Made by a program: the position numbers and the translations under genes
Shown here: positions 10,616 to 24,000 of the stretch, piece by piece
Position numbering within the stretch: the stretch's first letter is position 1
How the letters are laid out: each line of letters opens with the position of its first letter
Notes under the pieces: generated by a model
Told to the model about the DNA's origin: nothing
Database searches by the model: none
What the model saw: only the letters and a program-made list of their open reading frames with translations
Source of the DNA: Bryopsis sp. KO-2023
Taxonomy: Eukaryota > Chlorophyta > Ulvophyceae > Bryopsidales > Bryopsidaceae
Reading direction: 5' to 3'
DNA length: 64,000 bases
NCBI GenBank assembly: GCA_030272585.1
Contig: BSYQ01000007.1
Span: 62,001 to 126,000 of the forward strand

Positions 10616-12520
10616 ATGGGAAAGGCGGGCAAGGGAACAGGAAGTTTTGGTAAGAAAATCATCGACCTATATGCCGGCCTCGCCGTCGCGAAGGATCCTT
10701 CTCGTGTTCGTTTTTCTTCCCCCCTTTTTTTTCTTTTTCTCTGTCTTTTGCTTGGCACCCCTTTTGTTAACTGAGTGGCCAATACCCCGCTACGTATATC
10801 TATGTATGCACATATCCTCCATTTGGAGCTACTCTTTTTCTCTTCAAAATTTCTGTTCTGGCAGTCTTGAGTTGATTGAGAAAAAGGGGTTTCGTCCGTA
10901 CACTTTATTTTTTGAGGGAAAAGGGGGGTGGAGGTTGGTAGTGGAAACCTGAACGAAGACGGTCTGGGGTTGGAGACAGTATGGTTCTGCAAAGCATTTG
11001 GAATAGAATGGTCGGATTCGATCGAAAGGGCCCCAAAGCTAATCTTTTTTCGGTTAACCGATAGGAAAAAGGCGGAACAAGACACACACGCTGTGTCGGA
11101 GGTGCGGTCGACGCGCTTTTCACATCCAAAAGAAGAAGTGTGGTGCCTGTGGCTTCCCAGCACCCAGGATCAGGTCATGTAAGTTGTTTTTTTCTTGTTC
11201 AAGGTTTTTTTGTGGGCCCTGCTTTGAAATACAACCCCACTGTGGTATGGAGCATTGGAACACCTCACCAAGCTGAACTTGAGTGCTCATAATTCTTTGT
11301 TTTGGAAGATTGCTGGCTTCATGAACTGTAAAGTTGCAGACTTCTCCATTTTTAACAATAAAACCTGTTGCTAGCAAGAGACACAAATTATGGGAAGGAA
11401 GCGGGAAATTTCACCTGTCTTTTTCGGGTGTTCTGTTAATATCCGGGGTGTTTGCCTTGGCTCCTTTTTTCAAGGGGGGAGAATAGGGCTGTTTCTTTTT
11501 GATGAAACAGGCCTATATGCCCTACCTCAGGTTTTTCTCTTTCTTAGAAAGATTCGAAGCGTCACATCTTGTCAAGATGTGTCTTGCTTTGGTAGTTACC
11601 CGTAATATTGAACGAATATAAATATATTAATATATCCCATGGCGAGCATTCTCAGGGAAGAGATAAGAAAAATTTTCACAGGAGAGAGAGAAAAAGAAAA
11701 TCGGCGTTTTGATAAGAAGCTGCAAGACAAGGTCATTGCTTTTCAACCCTCGATCACTTTTTTTTTTCGACTTGAGTGACAATGAAAAATCATCATCATG
11801 GAAGAGATGTGATTTTGTTTTGTTTTGGGTCCATCTGCATAGACAACTGGAGTGAGAAAGCTAAGAGGAGGAGGGCTCCTGGAACTGGTCGCATGCGATA
11901 CTTGAAGTTGTCCTTGAGGAGGGCGAAAAATGGATATCGGGAGGGTAAGCCATACATACCATTCCTGCTGTTCATTCAGTCAGGATAAAAATATATAAAA
12001 AATTCGTCCAGAGGTCTAATGTATGTATATAGTTGTGTCTTGAACTTGAGCTTTGAAGGGGGGGGAGGGGGGAGATGAAAAAAAGAAATGATAGTAGAAC
12101 TCTGGGGAGCATTGTACAATGGACAGGAACATTTCTCCTCATCACATTTTAGCTGCTGGTTAATCATCAACCAGTTGGAAAAACACCAAGTTTGTTGTAT
12201 GTGTGATACTGGTCTGGTCACAGTTTAGACGGTTCTTCTGGGGGGTTTGTGTATTGATAACGTGTCCCAATATTTTCAACACCAAGGAAAAAGCGTAACG
12301 ATTCTTTTAGAGTTGCAGCCCAATGCCAAGAAAGCAAAGAAAAAACATGATGACCAGCTCGTGAACTCGCATATAGAATTTTCTGCAGTCACCTACCTCC
12401 CTGTAAGTCAAGTAACGATGCGAATGTGAATGTGGTGTGTATTTCTTGGCAGGTGAAATGCGTGCTCCTTTGAAACCTGGCCACAAGAAGGCTGCTCAGG
12501 CTGCCGCTCTGGGAGTATAG
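10616..12520 (+). CDS. RPL37: 60S ribosomal protein eL37 (4 exons)
   Basis: Exons: 10616-10649, 11065-11178, 11843-11944, 12453-12520. All GT-AG, phases close, 105 aa. The product reads [20 protein letters not shown] and continues into [16 protein letters not shown], then [20 protein letters not shown] and [11 protein letters not shown]. This is the full eL37 signature with a C-x2-C-x11-C-x2-C zinc ribbon (Cys 22, 25, 37, 40) that binds 28S/5.8S rRNA in the large subunit. The usual family length is about 88-97 aa; here the C-terminal tail adds a short basic Ala-rich end ([15 protein letters not shown]). The gene is hidden from simple ORF calling because exon 1 has only 34 coding bases and the introns are 264-664 bp. 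The start ATG gives the canonical short N-terminus before SFGKR. It shares its upstream region with the dsRBD gene. Confidence 0.96.
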
Positions 12521-13157
12521 ACGCCCCAAAAGTTTTCTGTAATGTTTGTCCATGGGAAGCCCGTTGGAATTCAGTGGTGGACTGGAAGGATCGTATCGTG
12601 TGGCGATGGGTGGCTATGGGGGAGATGGGAACCAGGGGTGTAAATTGTGCCTTTGCTCGATTTTTTTTTTTTTTCAAATATCTACAATAGTTGCTGTCTC
12701 CTTTGCTTTCGATAAAACAAAATTGTGGAGGAACCTCGGCATGACCTTGCCATCGTAAGAGTCGAGACATTCCTGCCTTGAAATTCGACATTTCTTGCGG
12801 AGAATGTGAATGGAAGTCAGGATGATTCAGGACTGGAAGATCTTGTTGGCTTGATTTCTGGTTGGAATGGCTGAAAGGAAAATGGAGCAGGCAGAAACAT
12901 GACCACCTACTTCGCAGCAGTCACTGGGTGCGGAAAATCTGAACCTCAAGGTTTCACGCAAGGGCCAATTTCTAAGAGCAGAACGTGTTTCAGGCGACAC
13001 CAATTGCACCCTTCCTGAAGCAGCATCTTGGTGGGCAAGAGAATTGGAGTTGAATATCAGTTCCAGCGGAGTTTGGGGACCAGGAGGGGAGTTCAATATC
13101 AGCCCCAGTCCAGCCAAGTTTAATCCTGCAATGAAACTAAAAAGCAATACCCTTGGC
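12521..13157. other. Convergent 3' spacer between RPL37 and the TPR gene
   Basis: A 637-bp tail-to-tail region with no supported gene. It must contain both 3' UTRs. The ORFs on both strands here are unrelated to any family I recognise. Confidence 0.5.
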
Positions 13158-15643
13158 TCACTCCTCAATTGAAAAAGTGTCCTTCGCTGTCTTGTCGGCA
13201 AAAACCATGGCTTTCCTCTGTGCGTGCGCTTGGCCTGCCAAGAGAGAGCTGATTGCATGTTCCCGAATTCTCAGAGTTTTATCAAAGTAGTCCATGGAAT
13301 TTTGGACGTCACCAACGCTCTTGTACACTTGGGACATGTTCTTGCAAATAGATGCCACCATGGCGTGGTTAGGCCCCAGAGTTCGCTCGCAAACTTTCAG
13401 AGCTCGTTTGTACAATTCCACAGCGTCGTCGACGTTTCCTTCAGCCTGCAGGATATTCGCCATGTTGAAATAGGTGGTGGCTATGTTGGGGTGATTGGCT
13501 CCGACAGATTTTTCCCAAATGTACAATGCTTTCTTGTGGAGCTTGAGACTTCGATGGAAGTCCCCCAGAGTTTGCAGTGCTTTTGCAAGTTTCTCGCACA
13601 CGTAAGCCACATCAGAGTCTTCGTTGTACAGATGCTCCCAAATTTCCAGCGCCTTGTCGAACATGGCGACGGCTCCAATGTAGTCGCCTTGGAGCTCAAG
13701 GATTTGTCCTGTAGGCTAATAGATATTTTAGGAACTTCTTTCTTCTCATCTTTGACGAAAAAATTCACTCACATTGAGTGCAGTCGGGGTGTTCTGAAAC
13801 AAGAGCTAATGAAAACAGAAAAAAAATAGCCGCACCCATGTTGAGATATGCGGCTCCAATGTCTGGGTGATCCATTCCGTATTCACTTTCCTTGATGTCG
13901 AGCGCCTGTTCATGAAACTCGAGAGCCTCAAGATACTCTTCCCGCTCCTGAAGCAGATTGCCTATATTCACATATACAGCGGCTGTGTCGATGTGCTCCG
14001 CGCCCAAACATTGCTCGAAGAGATCCTTTGCCTGTACCATTGCATCTTCCATCGTGATTCAATTCCAAAACAGGCATCACTCAGAACACAGTCAAAGGTT
14101 GCCTGCAGGGGGGGAAATTCGAGCTTGCGGTTTGTTTACTCTGGCGAATGCCACTTCTATTCCAATGTCTCTACCCAAGTCTTTGCTTACTCGAACATAG
14201 TGTTCCATGGCTTCGTCTAGCTCCCCATTAGTCCGCAAAAAATTGCCCATGTTGTTGGATGCCGTGGCCAGATCAGGGTGATCGGGCCCCAACTCCTTTT
14301 CAAGGGATTCCTTTGTTCTCTCGAATAGCTGGATTGCCCCTGTGTGCCATTCGTCCTCCTGCGAGCACTTCGCAGCTACATTCTGGTAAGCCTTCAACAG
14401 CGTGGACTTCCGGCGCTTGTAGTCCCAACTTGCATTCGAATTTCTTCTGGATAGCAGCGCTGAAACGTACCAATCCAACCTTTCAGACTTTGAATATTCT
14501 TTGGATTCTCTGTACTGCGAGGATGCAGAAGTTTGTTGTACCTACCAACGGATGGTCGTGGCGGAAGTCCAGTGGATTCGGCTTGGCAGTCGCCCCCACC
14601 ACTGCTTCCTGAGGCGAACAAGCTCATTCGAACCTTGCGATCTGTGAAAAACAAGACACGTTGCTTCGCAACCAAGGTGCTAAATCTGGTTGTTTTTTTT
14701 ACCGTTTCGGAGACATTGTCTGCACATTGTGGTTAGTGTTCTTTTTTATTCGCACCACCTTCATCAGACTTGAAACTCGATGACTCGGGTACAGCAAACT
14801 TGACTGGATTTGCTTTAGGCTTCCTCCCAGTCTTCGTGGAGTTAGTATCGGCATCATCGTCTCCCCCACCGTCTTCTCCCAGTGCGCTTTCCATGTGCAG
14901 CATAGCTTGTTTGTATATTTGCAGTGCTCCATCAAACTGGGACTTGAACTTTTTTATTGTTGCCTGCAATAACCCGACCAACACACCTCTTATGCCAAGG
15001 GACACCCCCCAAAGCTTAAGATGGAGCCTGTTCCTGAGATATGGACATTGAATGCTATTCTTCCAGTGGCTGCCGCCTTTGAATGATTGTTATCCTTTTG
15101 TAGAAAAAGGATAGAATTTCCAAAGCTGATAACTTTGTCTGAAGGCACTAACTGCGTTGTGTTCTCCTGACTCGACGGGGTGTGATGGACGTGGGCACAA
15201 GGCGTCAATAGAGATCGATAATGCTCGATTGTACAGCCCCATCGCCTCCTCCAGCTTGTCATGATGCTTGCTGTCATCACTGGGAACTTGGGGCCTAAAT
15301 ACCCCAGTAGTCTCAAGTTTTTTTTTCCACCAAGACAAGGGAAACTAGGAGCACTATAAACGACCAACAACAGAGTGATGATCATGACATAGGTTTCCCC
15401 AATAATTATCGTGCCAACAAAGCAAACAGCGTTCTACTGTGGTTTGTAAACCTGAATATGTGGGGAATTCTTGATTCATTCTTTTGATGAACCTCTGACA
15501 TCAATGTTTCAAAATTGCGCCTAATAGTTTCATCCTTGTAATGCACAACGCTGAAATCAACTTAGAATCAACCGTTCCACTTATATGGATGAGCCATTCT
15601 TCCAGAGTTCCAACCTGCTTCTGATAGGGGGCAGGGAATCCAT
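13158..15643 (-). CDS. Kinesin-light-chain-like tetratricopeptide repeat protein (7 exons)
   Basis: Exons (minus): 15643-15615, 15294-15153, 14963-14759, 14641-14546, 14459-14191, 14031-13836, 13708-13158; 495 aa with all phases closing. Repeats of the 42-residue KLC/TPR_10 type run through much of the protein. Residue 40 onward has EEAMGLYNRALSIS. Then come GPDHPDLATASNNMGN, AEHIDTAAVYVNIGNLL, MDHPDIGAAYLNMGQILELQ, ANHPNIATTYFNMANILQ and GPNHAMVASICKNMSQVY. Between residues 85 and 160 lies an Asp/Gly/Ser-rich insert (GEDGGGDDDAD). Two longer open frames (13765-14052 and 14092-14478) run across true splice sites; splicing at 14190/14031 and 13836/13708 restores unbroken TPR spacing, which is the main support for the model. 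Exon 1 codes for only nine and two-thirds codons, so the start is the least certain part. It is probably a protein-protein scaffold. The upstream region is shared with the axonemal gene DNAI4, which hints at a ciliary or transport role, but that is inference. Confidence 0.85.
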
Positions 15644-16689
15644 ACTTCGATCCTGAAAGGAGCGTGAGAATAGGAATCTCCATCATAATAATTTTTGTGA
15701 GATCGAGTCTTTATATTTTTAGTAATTGAACAATTCAGTGAATGCAGTGAATGCATTCTATGCATTCCAACTTGGAATTTCCAACGCATGGTATATTCTT
15801 GTGCATATGAAATCGAACGGCGTTGATTTCGTGGATGTCAATTTGCACTTCCAAATACATGTTTTTCAGGCTTGAAACCTCTTCTAAAGTAGGAAAACTT
15901 TGTAGGGTGCCGTGTTTCGACAGTATCAGATTGCAGTTGCGTTCTCGTGTACACTAGTGTGAATCAGAAAACCAAAAGATTCACACTAGTTTCGGTACAA
16001 AAGCCAGCGCGCACGATCTATCGTGTTTGTGTTTGTAGTCAGTACATGCATTTGTATTCTCACGAGTACAAGGATAATCAGATTCACTAGAAACGACGTT
16101 TCGTCACATAAGCGTCGATTCCAGTTTGGACGGTTATCCAAAATCGATTTACCTTCACTTCCATCTGTGCACCCCACAAAAAAGACGAGTAAAACCGTCA
16201 CAAGTTGCGAGAGTCCATTGAACAGAAACGACACGGTAAAACAACATAAACTGCGAGGGCACAAACGTAAACCGCTTAAGGTCCAAGTTTTTTGTTCAGT
16301 ACAAAACATAGCCAGAGATTTTTGTTTTGTTCCAACAGGATCACTTCTCCTGGTAACATGGCTGGCAAAATTGACTAGGGTTTCTGACAGTGCAGAGCAC
16401 AGTTGTTTGTTCCAACTCCCATTTGAAAATATGATAACCATGCTTTTCGAAGGGGTAGATAATGCACCTTTTTTAATGTGAATAATACGTTTAAAAGCAT
16501 CTATATTCATGATTTTGTCATTTTATTCTATCAAGTTTCCAGCTTGACACTCCTCTTAAAGCACGAGAGAACTGGCGTGCATTCATTCCTCACAGAACAA
16601 CGAAAGTATCAGCGACAAGCCAGTGTCGTGTAGATTGTGCAGAAAGTCAACTGCTCGGAAAACGAGCACGAGCACAGTGCGTCGATTAG
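15644..16689. promoter_or_regulatory. Divergent intergenic region between the TPR gene and DNAI4
   Basis: This 1046-bp spacer lies between two divergent ATGs (15643 minus, 16690 plus) and carries the perfect inverted repeat at 15953-15990. Open frames on both strands around 15986-16510 are mutually antisense and match nothing I know. Confidence 0.55.
15953..15990. promoter_or_regulatory. Perfect 13-bp inverted repeat with a 12-base loop
   Basis: The left arm actagtgtgaatc (15953-15965) and right arm gattcacactagt (15978-15990) are exact reverse complements. The loop is A-rich. The outer end overlaps a 10-bp palindrome, acactagtgt (15951-15960). It lies in the divergent promoter of the TPR and DNAI4 genes, so it could be a dimeric transcription-factor site or a small hairpin. 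Confidence 0.75.
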
Positions 16690-19600
16690 ATGAATCGAGG
16701 ATCGGATGGCCACGGTGGGGCTCCAGACAAGGGGAGCTCTCCACAGAATAGGAACTCTACTCGAAGTTCATTCAGGAATGGATCTAATCGGAGGAGCCAG
16801 TCTTTACGACCATATCCTGTCCGCATGTCAGGTGCAAAACAAAAAATGAAACCAGGGAACTCATCAGCTGCAAGTTTTTTTCCTGAGGAGGGTAGTAACT
16901 TTCATGTCGGGAATTTCAGGCCGAGCAAGTCAGAGAACCAGCAGGGTGTCAATTATGGGTGGAAAGAATGCGAGAGGAACCGAAACTGCCGCGGCAGAAA
17001 AGATTCAGGTACACCCTACACTTGGAGCTAACATCAATTTTGGGTCACTATGGGAGGATATTGATCAACTGGGAGCTCTGCCTTCAGGTGATTGACGATG
17101 AAGGAGTGGAGCGAACGCCGAAGCCAATGCTCTCGTTAAAACCAAGCGTGATGCACCACAACATGTCTGGTTTTGGGCCTGAAGAATCGGGAACCCCCAC
17201 CAGTGAAATGTCGGATAATTTCCTAGAGCGCATGTCTTCGACTGGATTCAGTCGAGGGATGTTCTCAGCAAGTGGGACGGCGTCGCCAGATATGTCGGAA
17301 GAAGGGGACGACTCGAGGAAATTGGGACAAAACTCAATGGTGTGGGCCCTTGAACAAAAACACCCTCAATCCACAATTCCACAGCTGCACTATCAGGAAA
17401 TGTGATCTGGCACGATAGGCTAAAAAGGAAGCGTTGGGTTGTCTTCACTTCAGCTCGCAGCAAACACGCCAGGAATCCACAGCCAACAATTGAAAGATGT
17501 CGAAGAGGAGGCGGTTATGGCGGTTCCAGAAATGCTCACTGAACGAGACTTGGAAAAACAAGTGCACGTTACTTTGGAGGAAACGGAGACAATGTGGCTG
17601 TTAGACCTGAATGGTAGGTCCATACCAGCAAACTTCTTGCTAAGTTTTCGCTGTAGTCCTGCTTGAAGCCGGCAAAATCTCTCGGGGAAAGGCAAAAATA
17701 GCTTTCTGTCGTACCAGGTGTATGTGTGGCATCTGGGACACCAGAGGCAGAAGAGGTGCAAAAGGGCAACCAAGCCTACGCAAAGCTATTGGAATCCAAA
17801 GTGTCTGGAGACAAATTCAACGACGGGGAAATGCAAACAATTAATGCTATGCGAAAAACACGAGAAGTCCAGACGAATCCATTCTCTACCACATCTACGG
17901 CTTCTCAGGTACTGATGATTACGATTTGTTTTTAGTTGGTCGGTAAGATTGCGTTTTCAATCAGTGTCCTCTGTTCCACTTGTCAAACAAATTCAAAGGA
18001 AGAGTAGGGTGATATTTACATATGTATGTATGTGACGTATAGATGTTTGGTCGAAGGCCTCCCGGTGGGAAATCAACGATATGTACGAGGGGACTGATAG
18101 TGGAAAGGATCAAGAAGACACTGAGGAGCCTGCGACTGTGTCTATCTCTGGGAATGGTGCGTCAGGAGCTCTCAGTATGAATTCTTATCCCAATACCAAC
18201 AAAACCTCAAAGGCTTTCATCACAAACTAGACCTTGACAAGAGATGTGTTGGTTGCTGTCGTTCAGTGGGGCCCAAGCCTGATTCAAGGAGCAGTACGCA
18301 CCGAAAATCTGGGAGGAAAGAGGTAATCGATTGGAGCAGCGCACAAACTCAAAATTTAAATTTCAAGAGCTCAGAATGTGGCATGACTTGCTGAGTTAAA
18401 GCAAATGCCAATTTTTTAGAGGTGATGACTCTTTCCACAGGGTATGGATGGCATGATAGATCGATCGTCTATGATCTCCACCACCAGCGCCGGCCTTCCT
18501 CCAAATCGAGACAGCACCATGAGTATTGCTTCCATGGTCTCCATGGCCCCTCGAGAATCTGGGGCGAGCGATCCCTCTCCGTCTGGCGTGCAGGAGTCGA
18601 CTGTCGAAGCTGAAAAGCCTGATCCTCTGGCTAGCCTGCCTGATCTTATCGGTGTAATCAACCTGGTCGATGCGGCCATCATGCAGAACATCTATTTGGA
18701 CAAGCTTATTCTGTATCGGGATATCAAGGTGAGCTCCACAAGTACTGAAGAGGAGAACACGCATGTGGAGGCGGGGGTCGGCAGAACATCCACTGTATCG
18801 TCCGTTGTGTCGACCGCCATCAGCAAGGTGAACGATGGTGCCTCCACTGCTGGAGATGAAGACACAATGTCAGTCGCTACGGTGAGATGCGGCAAACTGA
18901 TCCTTCAGTTGCAGGAAACTGTAGTCGTTCATTTGCGTGGGTTTTCACCGGTGAATCAGCAGTGAACCTCTAGCTTTGTTTTTCGCTTTCAGGACTTGGA
19001 AGGGCGGCCTGAAATGCTCATGCCTCGAATGGAGCTTCTTTGGGAATGGTCATGCGACGTCACTGACGGATACAATGTCTCGTGTATTGGGTGGAACAAA
19101 GTTCAGCAAGATTTCATTGCTGCTGGGTATGGGGACTTTCGGTTCAGACCTGGAAATCAGACAGGAGTGGTAGCTTTCTGGTCGCTCAAAAATCCAGAGT
19201 ATCCGCAATGGACGTTCAAGACGCACACAGGTGCCTGAACACAACAAAGCACCTTATTCTCCAAAATTTCTACTTTTCTCTCGGCTGGAATGTTGTCTTC
19301 ATGCTTAATTTTCTCTTTGCTCCAGGTGTGACGGCCCTTGATTTTTCTTCAAGAAATCCCAACATTCTTGCCACTGGCATGTATGATGGAACGGTGGCGA
19401 TGTATGACATTCAAAGCAAGTCGTCCATACCAGTCATGGAGTCGCAGGAGAATGCTGGAAAGCATCCAGACCCTGTTTGGCAGGTGACCTATGCAACATT
19501 AGGAAAATTCAAGTCCACCCATTCTTGTCCTGTATCGACTTGAGCATCAAGAGAAGCAATGTCTCTTAATTGACATTAATGTAAATGTAATGTAACAGGT

Positions 19601-20551
19601 GAAGTGGCTTGATCGTGGGGCCGACAGAGAAGAAGTCTTGATCTCCATTTCCACTGACGGGCGTGTGACCCAATGGTCCATAACGAAAGGCCTGGAGTAT
19701 ACTGATCTAATGAAACTCAAGAGGGTGGCACGAAAAGCAACCAACAATCCCAAAGCGAAGAATGCAGCTGCCAGCAACGTCAATCAGGTCCCGTTCATCA
19801 GCAGGCTCACAAGCGGAATGTCCTTCGACTTTAGCCACATTGATCCAAGAATATACATCGCTGGTACGACTGATTGTTGCTAATTCTTCCTGGGTGAGAC
19901 ACTTGCTTCTTGGAATTAGATTGAAACAGGTGTGCTTCTCCAGGAACGGAAGACGGGTGGATTCACAAGTGCTCGACTTCCTATTCCGAGCAATATCTGG
20001 AGAGCTACAGCGGGCATATGGGTCCAGTGTACAGCACTCGTTGGTCGCCCTTCAAGCCTGGTCTCTTTTTGAGCTGCAGCGCCGACTGGACAATGAAATT
20101 GTGGATGGAGGGCAGAGAAAATGCATTGCTTACCTTCACTACCTCCAACGATGAAATCAACGATGTGCATTGGTGTCCAAACAACTCGACAGTTTTTGGA
20201 TGCGTCACAACTGGAGGCCGACTAGAGGTAGAGAAGAAGGCATCCCAGCAGATACTGCTTTGTTTGCAACAATGGTAACTTGGACTAACATCACATGCAT
20301 GCTCTCAGATCTGGGACATTTCTCTTTCAACGATGAAGCCTGTTGCTCATCACGTCAAGGCCGGTGCAAAGCTCTCATGCCTGCTCTTCTCCGAGAAATC
20401 CCCAATCGTGGTTTGCGGCAGCGATAACGGTGTCGTTGGGGTCTACCGCATGTTCAACATCGAAAGACGGGAAGATTCTTTCACGCAACACGCCGAGCGT
20501 TTGGATGAAGTGATGAGAATGAATGTCATGAAGGCTCAGGCGGCCATCTGA
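16690..20551 (+). CDS. DNAI4: Axonemal dynein intermediate chain 4 (WDR78), 13 exons
   Basis: Exons: 16690-16831, 16920-17008, 17088-17339, 17454-17613, 17718-17908, 18057-18156, 18267-18322, 18441-18881, 18993-19230, 19326-19483, 19599-19863, 19944-20227, 20309-20551; 872 aa, all phases closing. The N-terminal half has the DNAI4 hallmarks VIDDEGVERTPKPML, TETMWLLDL and DGEMQTINAMRKTREVQT. From residue 478 a WD40 propeller follows: WEWSCDVTDGYNVSCIGWN, TGVTALDFSSRNPNILATG, TEDGWIHKCSTSYSEQYLES, GHMGPVYSTRWSPF, SCSADWTMKLW and RLEIWDISLSTMKP. In this family the protein is an intermediate chain of an inner-arm axonemal dynein (the two-headed f/I1 group) and its cytoplasmic pre-assembly. The acidic/Ser-rich stretch in exon 8 replaces the acidic linker of animal homologues. 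Length is close to human DNAI4. It shows the organism builds motile cilia. Confidence 0.95.
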
Positions 20552-21034
20552 TTGCCATGTTCTTGGGGGAAGCGCTGCTGGGAGTGGTTTTGCTGTTCAA
20601 CTAGCGATAGCTCGTGTCGTTGTGGGCGTTATTGTGTTTCTCGTTGTCATGCTTCCTGGTGTTGCATTTTCAGTTTTCGGCTGCGGATTGAGTTGTGCTG
20701 TCGCCATTCGGGGGGATATTTTGGTGGGGTGGGTTGGAAAAACGATGGGCATTTGTAAAACATTGGCGTTCCACGCTCTGTTTGCTTGTTTGATGAAGCG
20801 CAGCAAAAACAACGAACAACATCGACAACAATACTTGTCACAGGGCGTTTTGTGGGTCTCACGTTTCGAAAAAAAATGCTTGCCACAAGCAAAATCAAAG
20901 CAAATTTAATGAAATGCATGACATTCGGGACAGCTTCACCAGTAATCACGTAATGAAACAGAGCCTTTTGTGGCGCGAACGAGAGCAGAAGCCCGTCCTG
21001 TTCGCGAAGTTCTTCTTTGTTAATATCTGTGATC
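20552..21034. other. Spacer between DNAI4 and TMX2
   Basis: A 483-bp head-to-tail interval. It contains the DNAI4 3' UTR and presumably the TMX2 promoter. No additional gene or defined element seen. Confidence 0.5.
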
Positions 21035-24000
21035 ATGGGGCTTGACCAGACTGCCGTTCCTCGGGTTTCGGGGGGAGTTTCCAGGTTTCTTGCTGGGTTT
21101 TACACTTCGAATTTCTTGCTGCTGGCTTCATATGCGTTAACACGCCAGTACTACATAAGCTATGGTCAGCAAAAATACAGTCGGTTGATGGCTGTTGAGG
21201 AGTTATTTGCTTGGGTGAGAAATTTCACATAGCTCTTCCAGTGAATATGTCCCAAAAGAAAAATAACAAGATTGGACTCCTTGATTTGAAATTGAACTGG
21301 CGAGTTCGCGGAGCAAAAGCATGAAAAGACCTGAGAACCAAGCCAAATGCAATCTATTTGGAAAAATCTGAGGACATCTACATTTTCAAATTGCCTACAG
21401 GAAAAGCAGGCTTGGGGAATGTTTGCTGTTGCTATGGTTGTGAAGGTGAGGTCAACAGCAAAAGCTTTTTCTACCTTTCAGCTACCTATCTCTTTTATGA
21501 CTATTTTTCCAAGGTCTTTCAATGTTGAGTGCAAAGCTAAATAACCAGCATCCACCTGTCTGTTTATTTGACTGTCTGTTTTCCTGCAGTATGTTCGATC
21601 GCAATCGCTGGATGATTTCTTATCATCTATGTTCCTTTACGGAAAGGTACAGTGAACATTTTGGATCGTTTCGATGCAATCAAAAGCTAAATGGAAAGGA
21701 AAGATTTCTGGGGTTGAAACATGTAGCATTTAATCGTAGACACCCAGAACTGCGTCTATAATTGCCCAGAACTGCGTTTGTAATTTCTAGAGCTGTGAGG
21801 ACCTACATCACTTGTTTTTCAGCACCGAAAGGCAATCTGGGGCTTCTTCAGCCTCAATGTGATCCATTGAACAAGAAAAGAGACTTCAATCAAGAATTAC
21901 GAGTGCTCTTTGTTTTGACTCTGTGATTTTGGGCTCAGGCAGTCGTTGCTTTACTGTCGTGGATGTTTGATGTGAGGATATTTGCTTACTATATCATGCT
22001 GTACATCAGTGAGTAAATCAATGCCCCACAACTCTCATTGTTGCTTCAACTGCATCAGTTATAAAAACAAGGATCTGTTGGAGTGGAAAATCGTTTCTAG
22101 TCTGCTTAGAGGGGAGGAATTGCATTGCATAAGATTACAGTCACTGGGAATAATAATTTTCACAAACAGTGATCAGACAAGGGGTGATATTTTTCAATAT
22201 TGGTGACATTTCCATGAGATCAATTCCAGACAAATTGCCAAATAAAGGTCGGAAAAACAGTGTTGCCCCTAAAGAACAAAGAAGGTTCTACTGAAACTTG
22301 TGTGATGTCGTGTGTGTTGGATTACTTTTCTTCCCGATAATGAGACTTGATATTGTGGTGTGGAATGGAATTGCAGTTTTGTTCATGATGTTTTCACAGC
22401 CAGTGTATGAGGGTCCAGGTGATTAAATCTGAAAAACTTCATATCAACTGTTTGAAGCAATATTCGAGGAAAAAACTCCTTCCCAGCAACAATATTTGAT
22501 TGTTTCTGCGATTCCATGTTAAGAATGAAAGTAATTTCGATGGATATTAATTCCCAAATAAGGTTGTGTTTTCTTTGCTCTTTCTATATATATAAGTCAA
22601 TATTTATTTGCATTGAGATGATGCCTCCACAGATGTTCACAATCGATAGTCTTTGTTGTTGTCAATTCACCAACAAGTTGGAGTGGTTTTTCTTTTGTAG
22701 ACAAAATCGATTTTCTGACGCCAGCTAGTCTACGAGACACTGTTCTGGGGGAAAAGGGCAAAGGAATGACATACTTGGTAAAATTTCTGAATCCAAAAGT
22801 GCTGAAAAGAGTTTTCTGAAAAGACTTCTGTGGGAAGACTCGGCAAACACAAAGATCAAACAATTACAGTGCGAATGGGGAGATTCTATTTTCCTTTCGC
22901 CGTTACGATCTTCTTTGCACAGGGTGGAACAGAGAATTTTGGCATAAAATAATGCACATTTACCTGTTGATTATTTAGTAAAATATACATCTGTGTGAAT
23001 GGACAATATTTCTACTACAGGTCGAGTTTTATGCACACTGGTCACCAGCTTGTGTTCATTTGGAGCCTGTTTTTGCAGAACTGTCTCTGAGGTAATTCAT
23101 GCCTTTCATTTGGTTTCAAATTGGGCCACTGAGCATATCACGTGTATCATCTCAATATAAATTCTACCAATTTCAAAGGGGGTGCCTTCATGAATCGACC
23201 AGTCTCGCGAGTGATTCCTTGCAGATGATTTAGGTCTAATAATTCCTTTCCACATGAGATTTGTTGATTATTTTGTGCTGCACTTGAACTCAGATATGCA
23301 ACTGAAACTCTTCGATTTGCAAAATTCGATTTGGCACGATGGCCCCACGTTGCGAAGGATCATTTCATCAACATGGCGGGAGCTTCCCCTCAGCTTCCCA
23401 CCCTCATCATGTTCGAAGATGGCAAAGAGATTGCGAGAATTCCACACGTTTTTTCAGATGGATCCGTCGCCAAGGGTAGATACAGAAAGGTATGTGTTGA
23501 ATGCAAAGAGACGGGCCCGAGTCCTGCTGAAACAGTTGACCTTTGGCAATCCAAAAATCAAGGAGCAACAGAAGTTGCGAATATCACATTCTGATGGAAA
23601 GTCCGATTTGTTAGCATAAAGTAGGATTTTTGTGGCTGGGTTCCATTTCAAGGTTGGACCAGTCACTATCAAAGATTCAATCAAGTGTTTGAACAATAAA
23701 AGCTCCTCAATGTTGGGATGAAGCTCTTTTTGGCAGCAACGAATTTCCCTTCTACTAGTCACCTTCTCATTCCAGTGAAGGAATTTTTGAGTGTTTCTCT
23801 GGACCTCTTCTGCGGAGATTTTTCATTGTGTTTTGCCTTCGGGATTGATCCAATTTCTTACGATTTCTCAATTGAACACAAAGCAGCTTTGCTTTGTACC
23901 GTGAAGAAGACAATGTGCACATACTTTGAATGCAGCTTGACATTGTATTTTGAACTGTGTTTTGATCCAGGGGGATATCGTCAAAGGATTTGAGCTGGAC

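Noticed and set aside
10519..11163. A 214-codon minus frame across the RPL37 first intron and exons
   Set aside because: It is antisense to RPL37 exons 1-2, whose protein sequence and splice sites are unmistakable; the minus frame has no family resemblance.
13765..14052. Separate small TPR genes starting at internal Met codons (14052, 13664)
   Set aside because: GT-AG introns join these pieces in phase and restore exact TPR spacing, so they are exons of one gene.
16345..16365. Possible RFX X-box upstream of DNAI4 (ggtaacatggctggca)
   Set aside because: Only half of the consensus matches and spacing is off; too weak to call.
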